Shown here piece after piece: positions 31,771-43,409 of a stretch of 64,000 nucleotides of DNA. Source of the DNA: Lepidonotus clava (Eukaryota > Annelida > Polychaeta > Phyllodocida > Polynoidae); NCBI GenBank assembly GCA_936440205.1, contig OW387149.1, positions 26,613,151-26,677,150 of the forward strand, read 5' to 3'. Below the pieces are notes generated by a model. The model was not told the DNA's origin. It ran no database searches and worked only from the letters and a program-made list of their open reading frames with translations. Made by a program: the position numbers and the translations under genes. Each line of letters begins with the position of its first letter. The first letter of the stretch is position 1.

Positions 31771-34185
31771 ACCACGAAGTTGGCGTCACTTTACGATGGT
31801 TACAATATATCAGTTTTTGTCAGTCACACTGACCACATTCTTGTCCCCGAGACGGACATAATTTGCTACATTGTCACTTCCTGCCCGGTGCGCCAATTTC
31901 ATGATGTGACCAATCACGTCGCTGGATTATGTTCTCATGTAAAACACGTCACCAGCCATTGCGTGATTAGGCTAACGTCGGTGTAAGTCTACCAATGGCA
32001 GGACGAGAACGTCCCTGGCCCCATGTTGCATGTCGAAATAAGAAACGGTCGCTGTGTCAAATTAGTGGTCAACCCCCATAGGATACTTTTCAGACCTCCC
32101 CATCCCTGGTCACACTGAATTTTCTATTATTCATGAAAATAAGGACAATTTTCAGCAGTGTCAACTCACCCTGGCACCCACCCCCTTGTGACACTTGTGA
32201 GGCATTTATTCTGTAAAACTGTCAAAATTTCAAGTGATTTGTAAATTTGTGGACTGTCACTCTACCCCTTGCCTTGGACCTCTTGAAGATATGATCCCAC
32301 TAAATCATAGACTTTTCTTCTCGACGCAAAACTAGCACAATTCACAGAGCGTCGGCCATCTTGAAAGAAGCTTCATGTAGAAAAATGGTTTTAGCAGCAT
32401 AATGGATGGCTGGAACGTTGTCAACTGATGTGCCATGTGTACTGTTACTCATGTACTGATAATATAGTTGTTAAATGGTGTCTCATTTGTAAATAATTAC
32501 CTGTTTGCTTTTATCGGACCCAAATATGCCCTGTGTCGGGGATGCTGCGTCCTAAGATAAGCCACTTCCTGTGCGTACAGAGCATGCGCAACTGAGATAC
32601 ACACTCTTCAGGCTGAGGCTGGCCGTGTCGGTTGGCTGGGTTTGCTGGAAAGATTGGATAAAATAAAGGTGCTTTAGAATTCTAGACAGATGTAATATGA
32701 GTTATTAGATTGTCATTTGTCTTTAGTTTGAATTAAGAAAGCTTAAAAACGCATATTTATGTCCCATAATGGTTCATGAGTACGATCTCCAAGCAGAGAC
32801 ATGGCAGATGATTCTGTCAGATTTCTGGCTCGTTCTTCAAAACTACTCAATAAAAACCCAAACAGTAATCGAGTGAAAAGTGTATTTTGTATGTACGAAG
32901 GTGTATAGAGTAATTTTGACCTCAAACTCATCCTCATATTTCAAGAAAATGACAAAAACCGGCGTTTGTAAACATGATAGATAACGCTAGATGGCGCAAA
33001 AATAATTAAAATAAGTTTTCCACCAGGTGGCGCTGGGATAAGTTTCCCGCGCTTCCCGCCCATGGAAACTAGTTTTATGTCAGTCCTGGAGCAGAGCTTC
33101 CATGATTAGAGGCGTTTCATTATAGACAGTTGTTTCGTCGGGTTAGATCTTTGTGTCAATCATTCAGTATCAATTCAAAAACGGTGGAAATACTCAGTAA
33201 ACAATGTATATTTATGGTTTAAATGGCTTAGAAACGATATAGTATTCACTATTAATTTGAAAAGCAAAATTTGTGAAATAGATAAAAAAAAGATAAATAT
33301 GAAGTTTATATTCATCCTGAACAAGCAAAAATCCGGAAATCCGGAAAATGGCATCTCTGCAATTCAAGGTTTTCCCCCATCGTAAGGGTAACCCGACAAA
33401 ACGTCCAACCTACCCCCCCCCCCCCCCCCTGACCTTCTCGGCGCCCACTGCAGTGAGTCCCGTCAAAGCTAGGGGCCGTCAGGTCACGTTTAGCGGCCAA
33501 TAATATGTCTGGAAATCGTTGTAAGGCCTAAGGTGGGGGTGTTTGGGGATAGGCTTATAGTTTAGGGGTCCCCCTAGATTCGCGGAGGAGCAGTTATGCC
33601 TGAATGTGATCTAGCCTGCATGCCTATTTCAGACAATTGTTCAAAAACAATAAGTAGATCTACCCACCTTCTAGTCCTGAATGCGCCAGAATGCGGAAAT
33701 CCTCCACAAATCATGCTTTTGGTATAAATATAATAGATTGTAGCCCTATTGGCCGTATATTTTTCGCATTGGACCTGATTAGGTATGTAAGAGATACGTT
33801 GATGTATCGAGAATCTGTGTGGAATCTGAAACTTCCCACTGTCACCGGCCGCCGTAATGGGTTGAAGGGCAACTTTCCCACGGTCGGCCTCCCCTCCGCC
33901 ACCTGCCGTACAGTGTGCTTTAGGAGCTGGACTAAGCAGTGCAGCTCCTAAATCTGGCGAACAATTTGTTTTCAAACTTTCGATTATCATGCAAAGATGT
34001 CAAACAAATTAGTAAAAATCAAAATGGACTATACTTCCCTGATACATTTGACATCATACTGTAGAGGTTTCATGCTCCTATCATGTATGGATTTTGAGAA
34101 AAATGCCCGGACAGCAAGTGTCTGCCCGAAACAAAATCAATTTTTTTTAAAGAAGCTTGTACCTGGTGATCTGTGCTTTGTCCCT
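31771..34185. other. Intergenic with promoter-like elements, no gene seen
   Basis: Unique DNA upstream of the minus-strand HMG-box gene. It contains the YY1/ETS/NRF1-like cluster listed next, a family D end (33325-33360), a C-run (33413-33429), and a frame at 33574-33990 that lies mostly in a GC patch and shows no domain. I do not support a gene here. Confidence 0.4.
32340..32600 (-). promoter_or_regulatory. Possible TATA-less promoter (YY1, ETS, NRF1-like sites)
   Basis: On the minus strand CAAGATGGCCG (32353-32363) is a YY1-type start-proximal element. CACTTCCTG (32563-32571) is ETS-like and GCATGCGCA (32582-32590) is NRF1-like. This trio is common in housekeeping promoters. It could drive the upstream noncoding exon that the HMG-box gene must have, since an acceptor precedes its first coding exon. 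The link is inferred. Confidence 0.3.
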
Positions 34186-34193
34186 AAGTATTT

Positions 34194-34404
34194 ACGCTGG
34201 GATCCGCGCCTCGAACTCACGCTATCGCTGTACGTCACGACAGGGCGCAGGTGGAGCCCACTGTGTCGATGGATCGGATTGGTCAAAAAGTGGTCACGTG
34301 ACGCCGAGTTAGCCAAAATCTGGCTAACTCGGGGTTAGGCTGTACCTGCGCCTGATTCGTGACGTACAGCGATAGCGTGTTCGAGGCGCGGGCACCAGCG
34401 TACT
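34194..34404. mobile_element. 211-bp foldback MITE with 8-bp target duplication (hAT-like)
   Basis: AAGTATTT flanks both sides (34186-34193, 34405-34412), the 8-bp duplication typical of hAT elements. Arms of about 65 bp are inverted (CGCCTCGAACTCACGCTATC at left, mirrored at right) around a centre containing GTTAGCCAAAATCTGGCTAAC, itself a palindrome. Confidence 0.75.
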
Positions 34405-35360
34405 AAGTATTTTGGCAATGTTCTCTGAGTACCAGCGCAAAAAGTCTATATACTCGAGTATAGAGGCTACGCCTCTAAATAAGAAGTCAATAATCGTTTT
34501 ATTCAATAATATTGAAAGAAAAGAAGAAGCAAAAAACAAAAAGATTGTCACTTAACAAATCCGTCATAGTAGGCCATTATGTGGAAAGGATTTCTGTATT
34601 TATAAGGACATAAAAGCCAGGACCTATCTAGGGCTTATTATAAGAGTGGCGGATCCAAGGGTTGGGGAGCCCGCAAACATCATGAATGAGCCTTATTACG
34701 AGGGGCCCCCACAAAGTGACATGGTTATACGGGGGGGGGGGGGGGGGGGGGGGAGGGGAAGGGGGGGGGGAGCAGGGGCGGATCCAGAATCTGAGAAATC
34801 GTAGATCTGCCACCGTTTCATAGGCCTAGACATATTATTAGATTGAAGAAATGCATATGGCCATAGGGGGCAGGGGGCACCACCACCCCCACCCTCTACC
34901 TTTTGTTTGGGACAGTCTTGCCAAAGAGGAAAAAATGTATTCACGTGCGCTGTTTTATCCCTTTCCTGACGGCCCCATAGGAAATCGATCAAAGATTATC
35001 GATGTTCATTGATTAGGGTATCGATTCTTTAATTTTCACAGCAGTTTTATGATTTTTAAAATATTTATATTAGGCCTAGATGATATGCTGCTATGCTTGG
35101 ACAATGAATGAAATTCATATTTACCTCAATAATAATTTTGTGAGGGCGTGACGGGCCATTCCTTGATATAAGCAATTTTAGTACTTTATTGATGACTCTT
35201 CCTTATTTCACCTATAAGATTGATATAATTTTGGATTAAAACCTTTTTCCTGTTATTCTAATTTCAAATTTTGTCTCTCCAGTGAATTTAAATATGAATG
35301 ACGTAAAGGTTTCTATTTATTTCAGCAATAAATATAGTTTTCATATCCACTTTCTCTGGA
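34405..35360. other. Intergenic, G-rich tract, no gene seen
   Basis: Two GGCGGATCC motifs (about 34650 and 34777) flank a G tract of 23 G followed by further G runs (34731-34770), a candidate quadruplex. The open frames across it are artefacts of the tract. Confidence 0.5.
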
Positions 35361-35363
35361 TTA

Positions 35364-35478
35364 CTAGTAGTAAAAATCGAGCTCGAGTTCGACCCCGGCC
35401 CGGTACCCGGGGGAATATTAGGAACCTGATCCCGGGTACCGGGCCGGGGTCGAACTCAAGCTCGATTTATTACTACTC
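35364..35478. repeat. Near-perfect GC-rich palindrome, ~48-bp arms
   Basis: The left arm contains GAGTTCGACCCCGGCCCGGT and is mirrored at the right (CCGGGTACCGGGCCGGGGTC) around a 19-bp loop. Only a few mismatches occur near the outer ends. It sits in AT-rich DNA, so the high GC content is striking. It is probably the core of a foldback element. Confidence 0.8.
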
Positions 35479-35567
35479 GGAAAAGGTAGTGAAATTTAAA
35501 ACTTAATGTAAAAAGTTTTACACCTAATTATGCAGACCGATTGTACTACTACAACAATACTACTACT

Positions 35568-35615
35568 TTAGAGATTATTATAAAGTAGTACTTTATAATA
35601 ATTATAATCTCTAGT
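35568..35615. repeat. AT-rich palindrome near the possible Polinton edge
   Basis: AGAGATTATTATAAAGTA is mirrored by TACTTTATAATAATTATAATCTCT. Directly after it comes AGTGACGTAGTCACT, a second small palindrome. Polinton terminal repeats often start with AG, so this may be near the element's left edge, but the right end lies outside the window and I cannot test it. Confidence 0.35.
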
Positions 35616-35619
35616 GACG

Positions 35620-38600
35620 TAGTCACTTATGTCAATACACCATTATATACGCTAGGTGGCGCAAATGTCTAATTGATCAATTAAGGTCAAGTAATTCACA
35701 AGATGTCGTCACAACTACTCGCGGAATAACGTTGCACGTCAATTTAACAAAAGATGTTAACTAAAGAATCTTCAATTGAATTAAATATAAGAATGTAAAA
35801 TAAACAACTTAAATATGCTTACGATACTATTTTTTATAATCATAAATTTCAAAAGCACGTAAACATTCAGTTATTAAAACTACATTTTCAGGAACACCAT
35901 TCCTACTCCAAATTACTTGAATGAAGCTCCTTACACATTATAATTTGTCATCCATTCACATTCAAACTAAGCGTTAATCCGATACACCCTCTCAGTTGTC
36001 AGTAGGCTAGAGGTAATTTTTGACAGACTCGTGCTGGAAGTGTTGCAGGTCACCACTTGGTTGCCCTTTACACAACCCACGAGTCAATAGACAAACCAAA
36101 GTTAATAGATCCAAACGAACATTGACGAATATTTCCTACTTGGTTACTAGTAGTTATATTCGTTAATTTGTCACGACGATGAATATTTCCTACTCGGTTA
36201 CTAATAGTATTAATACTTGACAGATATATTCATCTTAATGGTATTATATATATTCGTACATGTCAGATATATTCATCTCAATGGTATTATATATTCGTAT
36301 TATAATACATATCTGGAACAGTATATATTCGTATTATATATTCATAGTATATTCATATTATATGTAAATAAATACCCAACAACAAAAATTGGTCATAATA
36401 CATTTTATTATATACATCTATCAATATATACATCTGACCAAGATCTCAGGTGTTACATACATCTCTAGATCTTTCCGGTGGTATGTTAATCTTAACAATA
36501 TGTCACCACAAATTCATAACTTAAGTACTAAGAATGTACAAAGTACTAAGAATGTACAAAGTACTAAGAATGTACAAAGTAGAAATACGAGTAATATCGC
36601 TAACAGTTACGAAACATCAGTAACAGCGATATTTAAAACAAAGTAATTAAAATAGTATGAAACATCAGTAACAGTGAAACATCAGTAACAGTGATATATA
36701 TATGTTCGAATTTGACAGCTACTTTACTTTTCGTCTAACCATGTATTATGTTTTTCTTTTAATGAACGAATGTTAAGCACTTTAATAGCCAACACATTTT
36801 ATAAAAGCAAGACACCATACATTTATCAATAAATTTAGCACTTTGATAGTACTTTAATAGCACTTTTAGTATCAGCAAGTTTAACTTTAACAGAAAACAC
36901 CATACAGACATTTTGACAACAAAATTTAAACGTCAACTTAAACTTTAAAAGACACCGCACAGTACAGACACCTTACAGACATTTGACACCAAGTATTTGA
37001 CACCAAGTATTTGACACCAATTGACACCAAGTATTTGACACCAAGTTTTCAACATAAAGTATAATAGTAAAACTTGAAGACAGCATAGTAACATTTCATG
37101 TCATACAGTTACTGTACGCACCATACAATAAGTAAAATTACATACAATAGTGTGCAAAGACAACATACAATAACAGACTATGCAAAGACATCATAAAGTA
37201 ACAGTTATTTCTCGCTGTATCATAAAGTAACAGTTATTCTCACTGTATGGTAACGAAAATAAACAAGAAAAACAAAGTCAAATAAATTATTGAAAACAAA
37301 ACAACGTCAACTTGATGTAGGCTACATCTTCATTCGTTGCAACTCACTTTCGCTAGACTAATTATCTTATAGTTTCCAACAAATTAAATAACTATTGGAA
37401 CCTCTCAAGATAATATAACAAGCGAAAGGTTAACGAAATTAAACTGAATTATTGTAGACAGCAGTACATTTCCTTGAATAGAATTGTAGACAGCAGTACA
37501 CTTCCTTGAATAGATGTGCATCTCTCACAAAAAGTATACTAGGTCTGTTGGGTAATTGTTTTCATCAAATTACCCAACAGGCTTAGTTCATCAGTTGCAA
37601 GATATAACAGTAGATGCTCGTTACTACTATTACAACAATCTTGCTAGTATCCTTGTATAGTAGTAACGAACAAGATCCTTGTAATAGTAGATGTAACAGT
37701 AAGATCCTTTGTTACAAGTTCACAAGTCAGTCTTAATATCTCGCGGAGCATTGAAGGAGTATTAAAGTTCACAAGTCAGTCTTAATATCTCACGGAGCCT
37801 TGAAGGAGTCTTAATATCTCACGGAGCATTGAAGGAGTATTAAGATAGAAGAATATCTCACGGAGCATTGAAGGAGTATTAAGATAGAAGAACATTCAAC
37901 TAAACTACGTTGACAACAATGTTCACAATGTAGTTTAATATGAACATTCTTCTAACTGAAAAAACATTCTTTCAAAGAACAAGTTATTAGTGTAGAAATA
38001 GTTCTCAAATAGTCCTATGAGAATGCATCCTTCGCATTAGTCCTATGAGGGCATTCTTCACGATACCATAACACTTCGCGTTGGTCCTATGAGTGCATTC
38101 TTCACGATACCATAACAAACTGCATTCTTCACGATACCATAACAAACCTACAACTCAAAACCTGAAATACAATATTCAAATATTCAATTAAAAAATGAAT
38201 TTCAAAACTATTCGTTCAGATAGTATAAAGAATCGATTCTGAACAGTAAAATACAATATATAAACTCTTAACTTACAAATAAAGAATACCCTTTATAGAA
38301 TTAAATACACTAATAATGCGCATTATAATTCTATAAAGAATGCGCTTTGAATTTAAGAATACACTTTATGGAACTAAACAAGTAAAGTAAGAAAGAAATA
38401 AAAGAATACTTACATTTTTATAAAGCAATCTTGCATCGGATGAACGAAATACGAGGTATCACCTAGTGTATAAATAATAGCATTATTTACATTACATTAT
38501 ATTTACAATCATCAACCATGTACATGTACAACTTTCCAAACAATGTACAAAGCTACGCGTAACTTTCACAACATGAGCAGTATATACATGAAACCCACAC

Positions 38601-39376
38601 AACATGAACAGTATATACATGAAACCCACACAGAACGAATGTACTAACACAATATTTGTATTATCAACAAACATCAATTGGCATAGTTGAAATAACATAT
38701 GAACTGTTAGCTTTGTAGAAAGCAACATAAAATTGTATGATTGCATCTTTAATAAGATGCTACAAACATTCTTACATTGCCCACAGTAAATTAGCAGAAC
38801 TTTAACCAAGTCAACTTTAATTTGTGGAAATAGCAACTCTTATTACAGTGGATGGAACGTACACCTGAACTTTAACTATAGAAAAGAATAATATACAATT
38901 CTTCTATGGAGAAAAGTATAGAATTCCTCTACAGTCGGCTCACTGATAATGTGTAGTTCTCTACAATACTGTAAAAGAAACTTGTAACTAATTCCACAGT
39001 TGTTGGTCAGCTCATGCTAAATCGCACTGCGCTACTTTTGCTTACAAACTCATTTGCTTTCCAAACTCTTGCTCAACTGAAATGTTAGTCAACAACACTA
39101 AACATTGTGTAGTACATTTACAATTATAAATAAGAAAGAATATGCATCTCATTTACAAATAACTTAAATATCGAATGAAATTTACATCTTAAAAAAGAAC
39201 GAAATGATTTAATCGTTCATCCAAACTCAAAATGTATTCAAATGTTTCAACTGCTCGATGAAAGTATTCACATTACGTGATAACGTTACTGTAACTGTGC
39301 GTAAACTAAAATATTCAAATGTTCAACTGCTCGATTTAACATTACGAACAGTTGAAGTAATGTTAAACTAAACTGC
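35620..39376. other. AT-rich non-coding arm full of short tandem duplications
   Basis: I see no supported gene. Short direct repeats come one after another: 18-bp x3 (36525-36580), ACATCAGTAACAG units (36610-36700), 15-bp TTGACACCAAGTA units (36975-37045), ~40-bp TCTCACGGAGCATTGAAGGA units x4 (37725-37895), GTCCTATGAG/TTCTTCACGATACCATAAC units (38010-38150), and ACATGAACAGTATATACATG x2 (38570-38630). A hairpin CTGTTGGGTAATT lies at 37545-37580. The frame at 38492-38836 spans such repeats and is doubtful. Confidence 0.55.
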
Positions 39377-39733
39377 TTAAAGTAAAGAACGTTCAGTAGA
39401 CCAGTTTGCAGAATTCAACAAAGAAAACTTCGTTGAATTTAACAAATTTGTTAAATTCAACGAAGAAGGTTCCACCGAATGAACTGCTCGACTAACTGGA
39501 GAGACGCTCTGAATTTCTACGTTTCTACAAATTAAATACATACTTTTGACTTTGTTATTTCTAGTTTGTATAGAATTAGTTGAACAATAAAAGTAATTCT
39601 CTGAATTCGAAGACTTTCTTAATTCCAATCCGATAACAACTACAGTTAATAATAAAGTTACACAAACTCCTCCAATACTAATTTTATTAGGGTTTGGATA
39701 CGATTTCAAAACGTTACTTTTTATCATATCCAT
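39377..39733 (-). CDS. Small putative membrane protein in the Polinton arm
   Basis: 118 codons with one clear hydrophobic segment near residues 19-38 (SIGGVCVTLLLTVVVIGLEL) followed by a Ser/Asn-rich tail. It lies just downstream of the protease gene, same strand. It could be a minor Polinton protein, but I know no family for it. The second half overlaps locally repeated sequence. Confidence 0.35.
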   Translation of the reverse strand: MDMIKSNVLKSYPNPNKISIGGVCVTLLLTVVVIGLELRKSSNSENYFYCSTNSIQTRNNKVKSMYLICRNVEIQSVSPVSRAVHSVEPSSLNLTNLLNSTKFSLLNSANWSTERSLL

Positions 39734-39913
39734 ACTTCAAACTTGAAATAACTGATATAAAGTATCAAATCCAGCAAATTTCTAGTGACCTAATGAATAT
39801 AATCACACGATAATTAATCGTTTTGCTGTCTTGATACAAACCTTTGGTGTCTAGGCTACATAGAATAAAGCAAACCTTTGGTGTCTACATGGTGTCTGGT
39901 TTGCTTAAAGAAA

Positions 39914-40519
39914 TTAATGTAACCTTTTAGTGTCTGCATGATCATTTTGGTGTCTATAAAGTTTGGTGTAATACGCGACACAATTCTGACAATTCTGAAT
40001 ACACCTTGCAGTGGATTTAACATCTGCAAAACATTCATGCTTTTTCATATTTTTTATTCTCTTTTTCATTTTCTTTATAAATGCGCTTACAATTAAGTCA
40101 TTTCTTCGAGTATCATTTGAAAAATTCCTTAAAATACTCTTCATGTCTTGACCTAAACATCTATTATATATGAAATATATAACATAATGTCCGCAATATG
40201 CTGAAAATAAATTTTGAATAGTTTTCTGAGAATACCTGAAATTCTTTTTAGAAGTTGACGATTTTAAAAAGTTATGAAAATATCTTTTCATAGGAGGAAA
40301 TCCAAAAGAATCGAAATATTCAGGTAATGAATTTTTAGATTTAAAATAAAATGACACCCAATGTTCACCTGGTTTTGTAGTTTCATGAGTGTTAACTACA
40401 AAACTTGATGGATAACAAGAAACAAATTTTGGAAGATTATTTGCAGAATAAACCCCATGAAATGTAGGAGAAGTTACTTTTGAATATTTTAAAAGATTTT
40501 CAATTTCATCACCAAACAT
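39914..40519 (-). CDS. Adenovirus-type maturation cysteine protease (Polinton PRO)
   Basis: Residues GEHWVSFYF supply the catalytic His, EYFDSFGFPP the acidic residue, and AYCGHYVIYFIY the catalytic Cys with the family's Cys-Gly-His-Tyr context. About 200 residues, the usual length for adenain-like Polinton proteases. I take the start at 40519 (MFGDEIENLLKYS) because it clears the capsid gene's stop. An upstream ATG at 40540 would overlap it. It should process capsid-associated proteins in the virion. It is the last clear gene of the block. Confidence 0.85.
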   Translation of the reverse strand: MFGDEIENLLKYSKVTSPTFHGVYSANNLPKFVSCYPSSFVVNTHETTKPGEHWVSFYFKSKNSLPEYFDSFGFPPMKRYFHNFLKSSTSKKNFRYSQKTIQNLFSAYCGHYVIYFIYNRCLGQDMKSILRNFSNDTRRNDLIVSAFIKKMKKRIKNMKKHECFADVKSTARCIQNCQNCVAYYTKLYRHQNDHADTKRLH

Positions 40520-40526
40520 TTTGATT

Positions 40527-41870
40527 TCAATCTCTAGCATCAATATCTACTTGGTTCGTCTCACCAAGACTTAACATAGAATTATATTCACTGAAAAATA
40601 TCATAACAATTCCGTGTGCTTTAGGAGTCTTTAAATTCGCAACAACATTTAATGTACCACTTTCAAAAAGCTCGAAAGTTCCAGAACTAGGTAAGGCTTT
40701 ACTTAAATTAAAAACAAAGAAACAACTTCCTTTCTTAAACTCTGAAGGTGTAATACAAGGAGCATTGTTGTTGAATAATCTTCCCGTTCCAAATATCATA
40801 GCCGAATATGCTTGAAAAAAAGTATCATCAGAAAAATCCACCTTCATTTCATAAAACGGTGAAGTTTCATCACCATCTCTTTGAATTTTTATTTCCGTGA
40901 CATCAAAATTTTGAAAATAAAAAGGATTATGTTTATAATTACCGTCAAAAGCCCTAGCATCAACCAAGCCTACAATGATTCGCTGTGGAATTTCATCATT
41001 AGAAATCATACGATTTTCTTGTAAAATACTTTTATTCGGACCTTGGGTTGAATAAGTGACTTCTACTCTACGATAAGGATATTTTAAATGTTTACCTTCA
41101 TATCGCGCCCTATCTAATTCAATTAAAAATGCATCACTTAATGACATACGTTTTGAATAAAAAACTGCATCCTCTATTTCAATTTTATAATTTGTACCAC
41201 CATCCTTTGCCATCAAAGCAAACTCAGGTGAATTTCGAATAAATCGTATTCTCATATCTACATCTCCCGGAAATAACCTATTCTGATTAAACAAATCATT
41301 GTGAACTTTAGCTATCAATTGGAAAGTTTTTCCATATTGAGTTTTCTGAAATCGTTTATATGCCCCTTCATTATGATTATCATCAAGATTGGTAATTTCA
41401 TTAAAATCTTTAGTATCTTTAATGAATCCGCAAACATCTCCCCAACTTTCAACATAAGCAGGATTATAATTTAATACAAATTCAATAAAAGCCTTATATG
41501 GATATAAACTATTGGATCCTGAAATCAATTTACTTCCAATATAAAGTTCTACATCTTTAAACATAGCAGCACATAAATAATTTACAGGAATTACTTTAGA
41601 AGCTGCGGGGACAGGATCTGCTCCTGTAGGTGCTGCAGGTGCACTTCCATCCTTTTTCAAAATTTTGAGTTTTAGTTCAACAAAACTATGATACAAATCT
41701 ATAAAATCTTTCTTGTTAGCTTTCAATAGATATTCAATTGGACCTTCTTGCGAAAGATTATTCAAAGGCCAAACTTTAGAAAAGAAACTCTGTTCACCTA
41801 CTGCGTCAGTAAAAGGAACAGAAAATAAATCCACAGTATCAGGAACACATAAACATTTAGAATGCGACAT
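40527..41870 (-). CDS. Major capsid protein, double jelly roll (Polinton/adintovirus)
   Basis: 447 codons. The N-terminal part (VDLFSVPFTDAVGEQ, then VWPLNN and GPIEYLLKANKKDFIDLYHS) matches the conserved start of Polinton major capsid proteins, often annotated in animals as F54H12.2-like. Length and position next to the protease agree. It would form hexons of a small icosahedral particle. The frame is open throughout. An Ala/Pro-rich loop (APAAPTGADPVPAAS) lies near residue 80. Confidence 0.85.
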   Translation of the reverse strand: MSHSKCLCVPDTVDLFSVPFTDAVGEQSFFSKVWPLNNLSQEGPIEYLLKANKKDFIDLYHSFVELKLKILKKDGSAPAAPTGADPVPAASKVIPVNYLCAAMFKDVELYIGSKLISGSNSLYPYKAFIEFVLNYNPAYVESWGDVCGFIKDTKDFNEITNLDDNHNEGAYKRFQKTQYGKTFQLIAKVHNDLFNQNRLFPGDVDMRIRFIRNSPEFALMAKDGGTNYKIEIEDAVFYSKRMSLSDAFLIELDRARYEGKHLKYPYRRVEVTYSTQGPNKSILQENRMISNDEIPQRIIVGLVDARAFDGNYKHNPFYFQNFDVTEIKIQRDGDETSPFYEMKVDFSDDTFFQAYSAMIFGTGRLFNNNAPCITPSEFKKGSCFFVFNLSKALPSSGTFELFESGTLNVVANLKTPKAHGIVMIFFSEYNSMLSLGETNQVDIDARD

Positions 41871-41968
41871 TTTGAAACTTTAAACTTCATTCAAACAAGA
41901 CTGCTAGTCAAGATTATATATATCTTGACTAGCAATCAAAATCGATATCAATCTTAAAGATATTAATA

Positions 41969-42427
41969 TCAAACTACATCTAAAATATCTCCAACTTTCT
42001 TTAATATCTTTATTTTCTTACTAGTCTTCCTTTTTTTCCTAGTCGGGCTTGAAATAGAAGAAACTATTGTATCACCAGAATCTGAATTAGATTTACGTTT
42101 CCTCTTTTCAGATTTAAAATAATCTAAAGCATCAGAACCAACTCTTTGTAACTGCGACTTTGCTTCATCTTTTAAAGCGTCTTTAATATTTTTCTTTTCA
42201 AAAAATACCTTTTTCACGACATTTAAACCACCCGTCATCAACCTTTTTTTAGCCTGTTTCTTTGCAAAATTGAATAACGGTTTTATCATAGGTTTTAAAA
42301 AACCTGAAATAACATTACCTATTCCATACCCTTTTTGATATTGTGTGCCTATAAACGGAGGAATATCTAACGTTCCACCATATTGTGATGAATTTCTAAA
42401 ATGATTGCGATAAAATTCTGCAGACAT
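41969..42427 (-). CDS. pX/pVI-like minor virion protein
   Basis: About 152 codons from the ATG at 42427 (MSAEFYRNHF). It has the hallmark stretch PPFIGTQYQKGYGIGNVISG, an Gly-rich amphipathic segment seen in adenovirus pX/pVI-like Polinton proteins, and a Lys/Arg-rich C-terminal half (EKRKRKS, RKKRKTSKKIK). Such proteins are protease substrates that bind DNA or disturb membranes. It lies between the conserved Polinton gene and the capsid gene. Confidence 0.7.
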   Translation of the reverse strand: MSAEFYRNHFRNSSQYGGTLDIPPFIGTQYQKGYGIGNVISGFLKPMIKPLFNFAKKQAKKRLMTGGLNVVKKVFFEKKNIKDALKDEAKSQLQRVGSDALDYFKSEKRKRKSNSDSGDTIVSSISSPTRKKRKTSKKIKILKKVGDILDVV

Positions 42428-42529
42428 TTCGTTATTACAACTAGTCAATACAAAATACCAGCGAAGATTTATTTCAAAATAAAACTCTTAACTCAATAAC
42501 TCAATCTCAGCAACATTTATAAATATGAT

Positions 42530-43409
42530 TTAATATTTAGATTCCCATCTTGCAGGTAATTTAATTTTCCTGCCATATGAACTAGTTCTTTCTGAAGTTT
42601 TAGCAGGAACTCTCTCCTTTTTCTCCTTTTTCTCCTTTTTCTCCTTTTTCTGCTTTCCTCTTTTCTCACTCATTTTTTCCACACTATCTGAAGTTACACT
42701 AGGTTTAGGTAAACCTGGATACGGTGGAACTACAGTAGGCAAAATTACAGGAGAACCTTTGTGTTTAAATTCACGAGACATTACATCAGAACCTTTGTGC
42801 TGAAATTCAGGAGAAATTGATGGTGGGCCTACATGATGAAATTCAGGAATAGAATGTGGAGTAAAATCAACAAACTTCATAGGTTCTTTTTTTCCAACAT
42901 CACCTACCTTTACCTTCATTTCTGGTGTATAGAAAGTTTCAACTTCATCTCTATTAGCTTTCCTTAATGGAGAATATGAAAATTCAGGTACATCTTTTTT
43001 CAATGGAGAGTATAAAGCTTCAGCTACATCCTTTTTTTCAGATTCCTCTAAAGGAAAATTTCTAATATCAACTTTTTCATGCTCTACTCTTTTAGATATA
43101 GGTTTATATTTTATCCAAACTAAAGGAACATTTATTTCTTGAAAATAATCATACAATTCTTCTACTCCTTCTGGTTCCTGATTAAAACTTATCGTCTTTG
43201 AAAAAAACTTCATAATATCTATTATATTAGACCCTTTTATAATCCTATTTTTAATAGAAACCAAACCATTTTTATTCCAAGTTACCGAATTTTCTTGAAG
43301 TTTTCTTAAAATACTTTCAATGTTAGGTCTCTGTCTAACGTTAATCTTTCTAACAATATCATTGATCATTAAAGTATCACTTCCTAAATATTGTTCTGTA
43401 GGATGATAC
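42530..43409 (-). CDS. Conserved Polinton gene, left arm next to the LTR insertion
   Basis: Contains WNKNGLVSIKNRIIKGSNII, a motif I associate with a widespread Polinton/adintovirus protein of unknown role placed upstream of the capsid genes. A proline-rich middle (VILPTVVPPYPGLP) and a Lys/Glu-rich tail (KKEKKEKKEKKERVPAK) follow. The LTR element starts at 43410. Codons beyond that point belong to the LTR and are not part of the gene. The other arm is at 62837-63016. Confidence 0.6.

Noticed and set aside
33574-33990. 138-codon minus-strand frame with a GC-rich part
   Set aside because: No domain or splice support. The GC patch is a small palindromic stretch (GGAGCTG...CAGCTCC).
34628-34992. 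Proline-rich minus-strand frames
   Set aside because: They are artefacts of the poly-G tract at 34731-34770.
38492-38836. 114-codon frame with Cys- and Phe-rich segments
   Set aside because: It spans a duplicated non-coding unit (ACATGAACAGTATATACATG twice) and has no family match I recognise.
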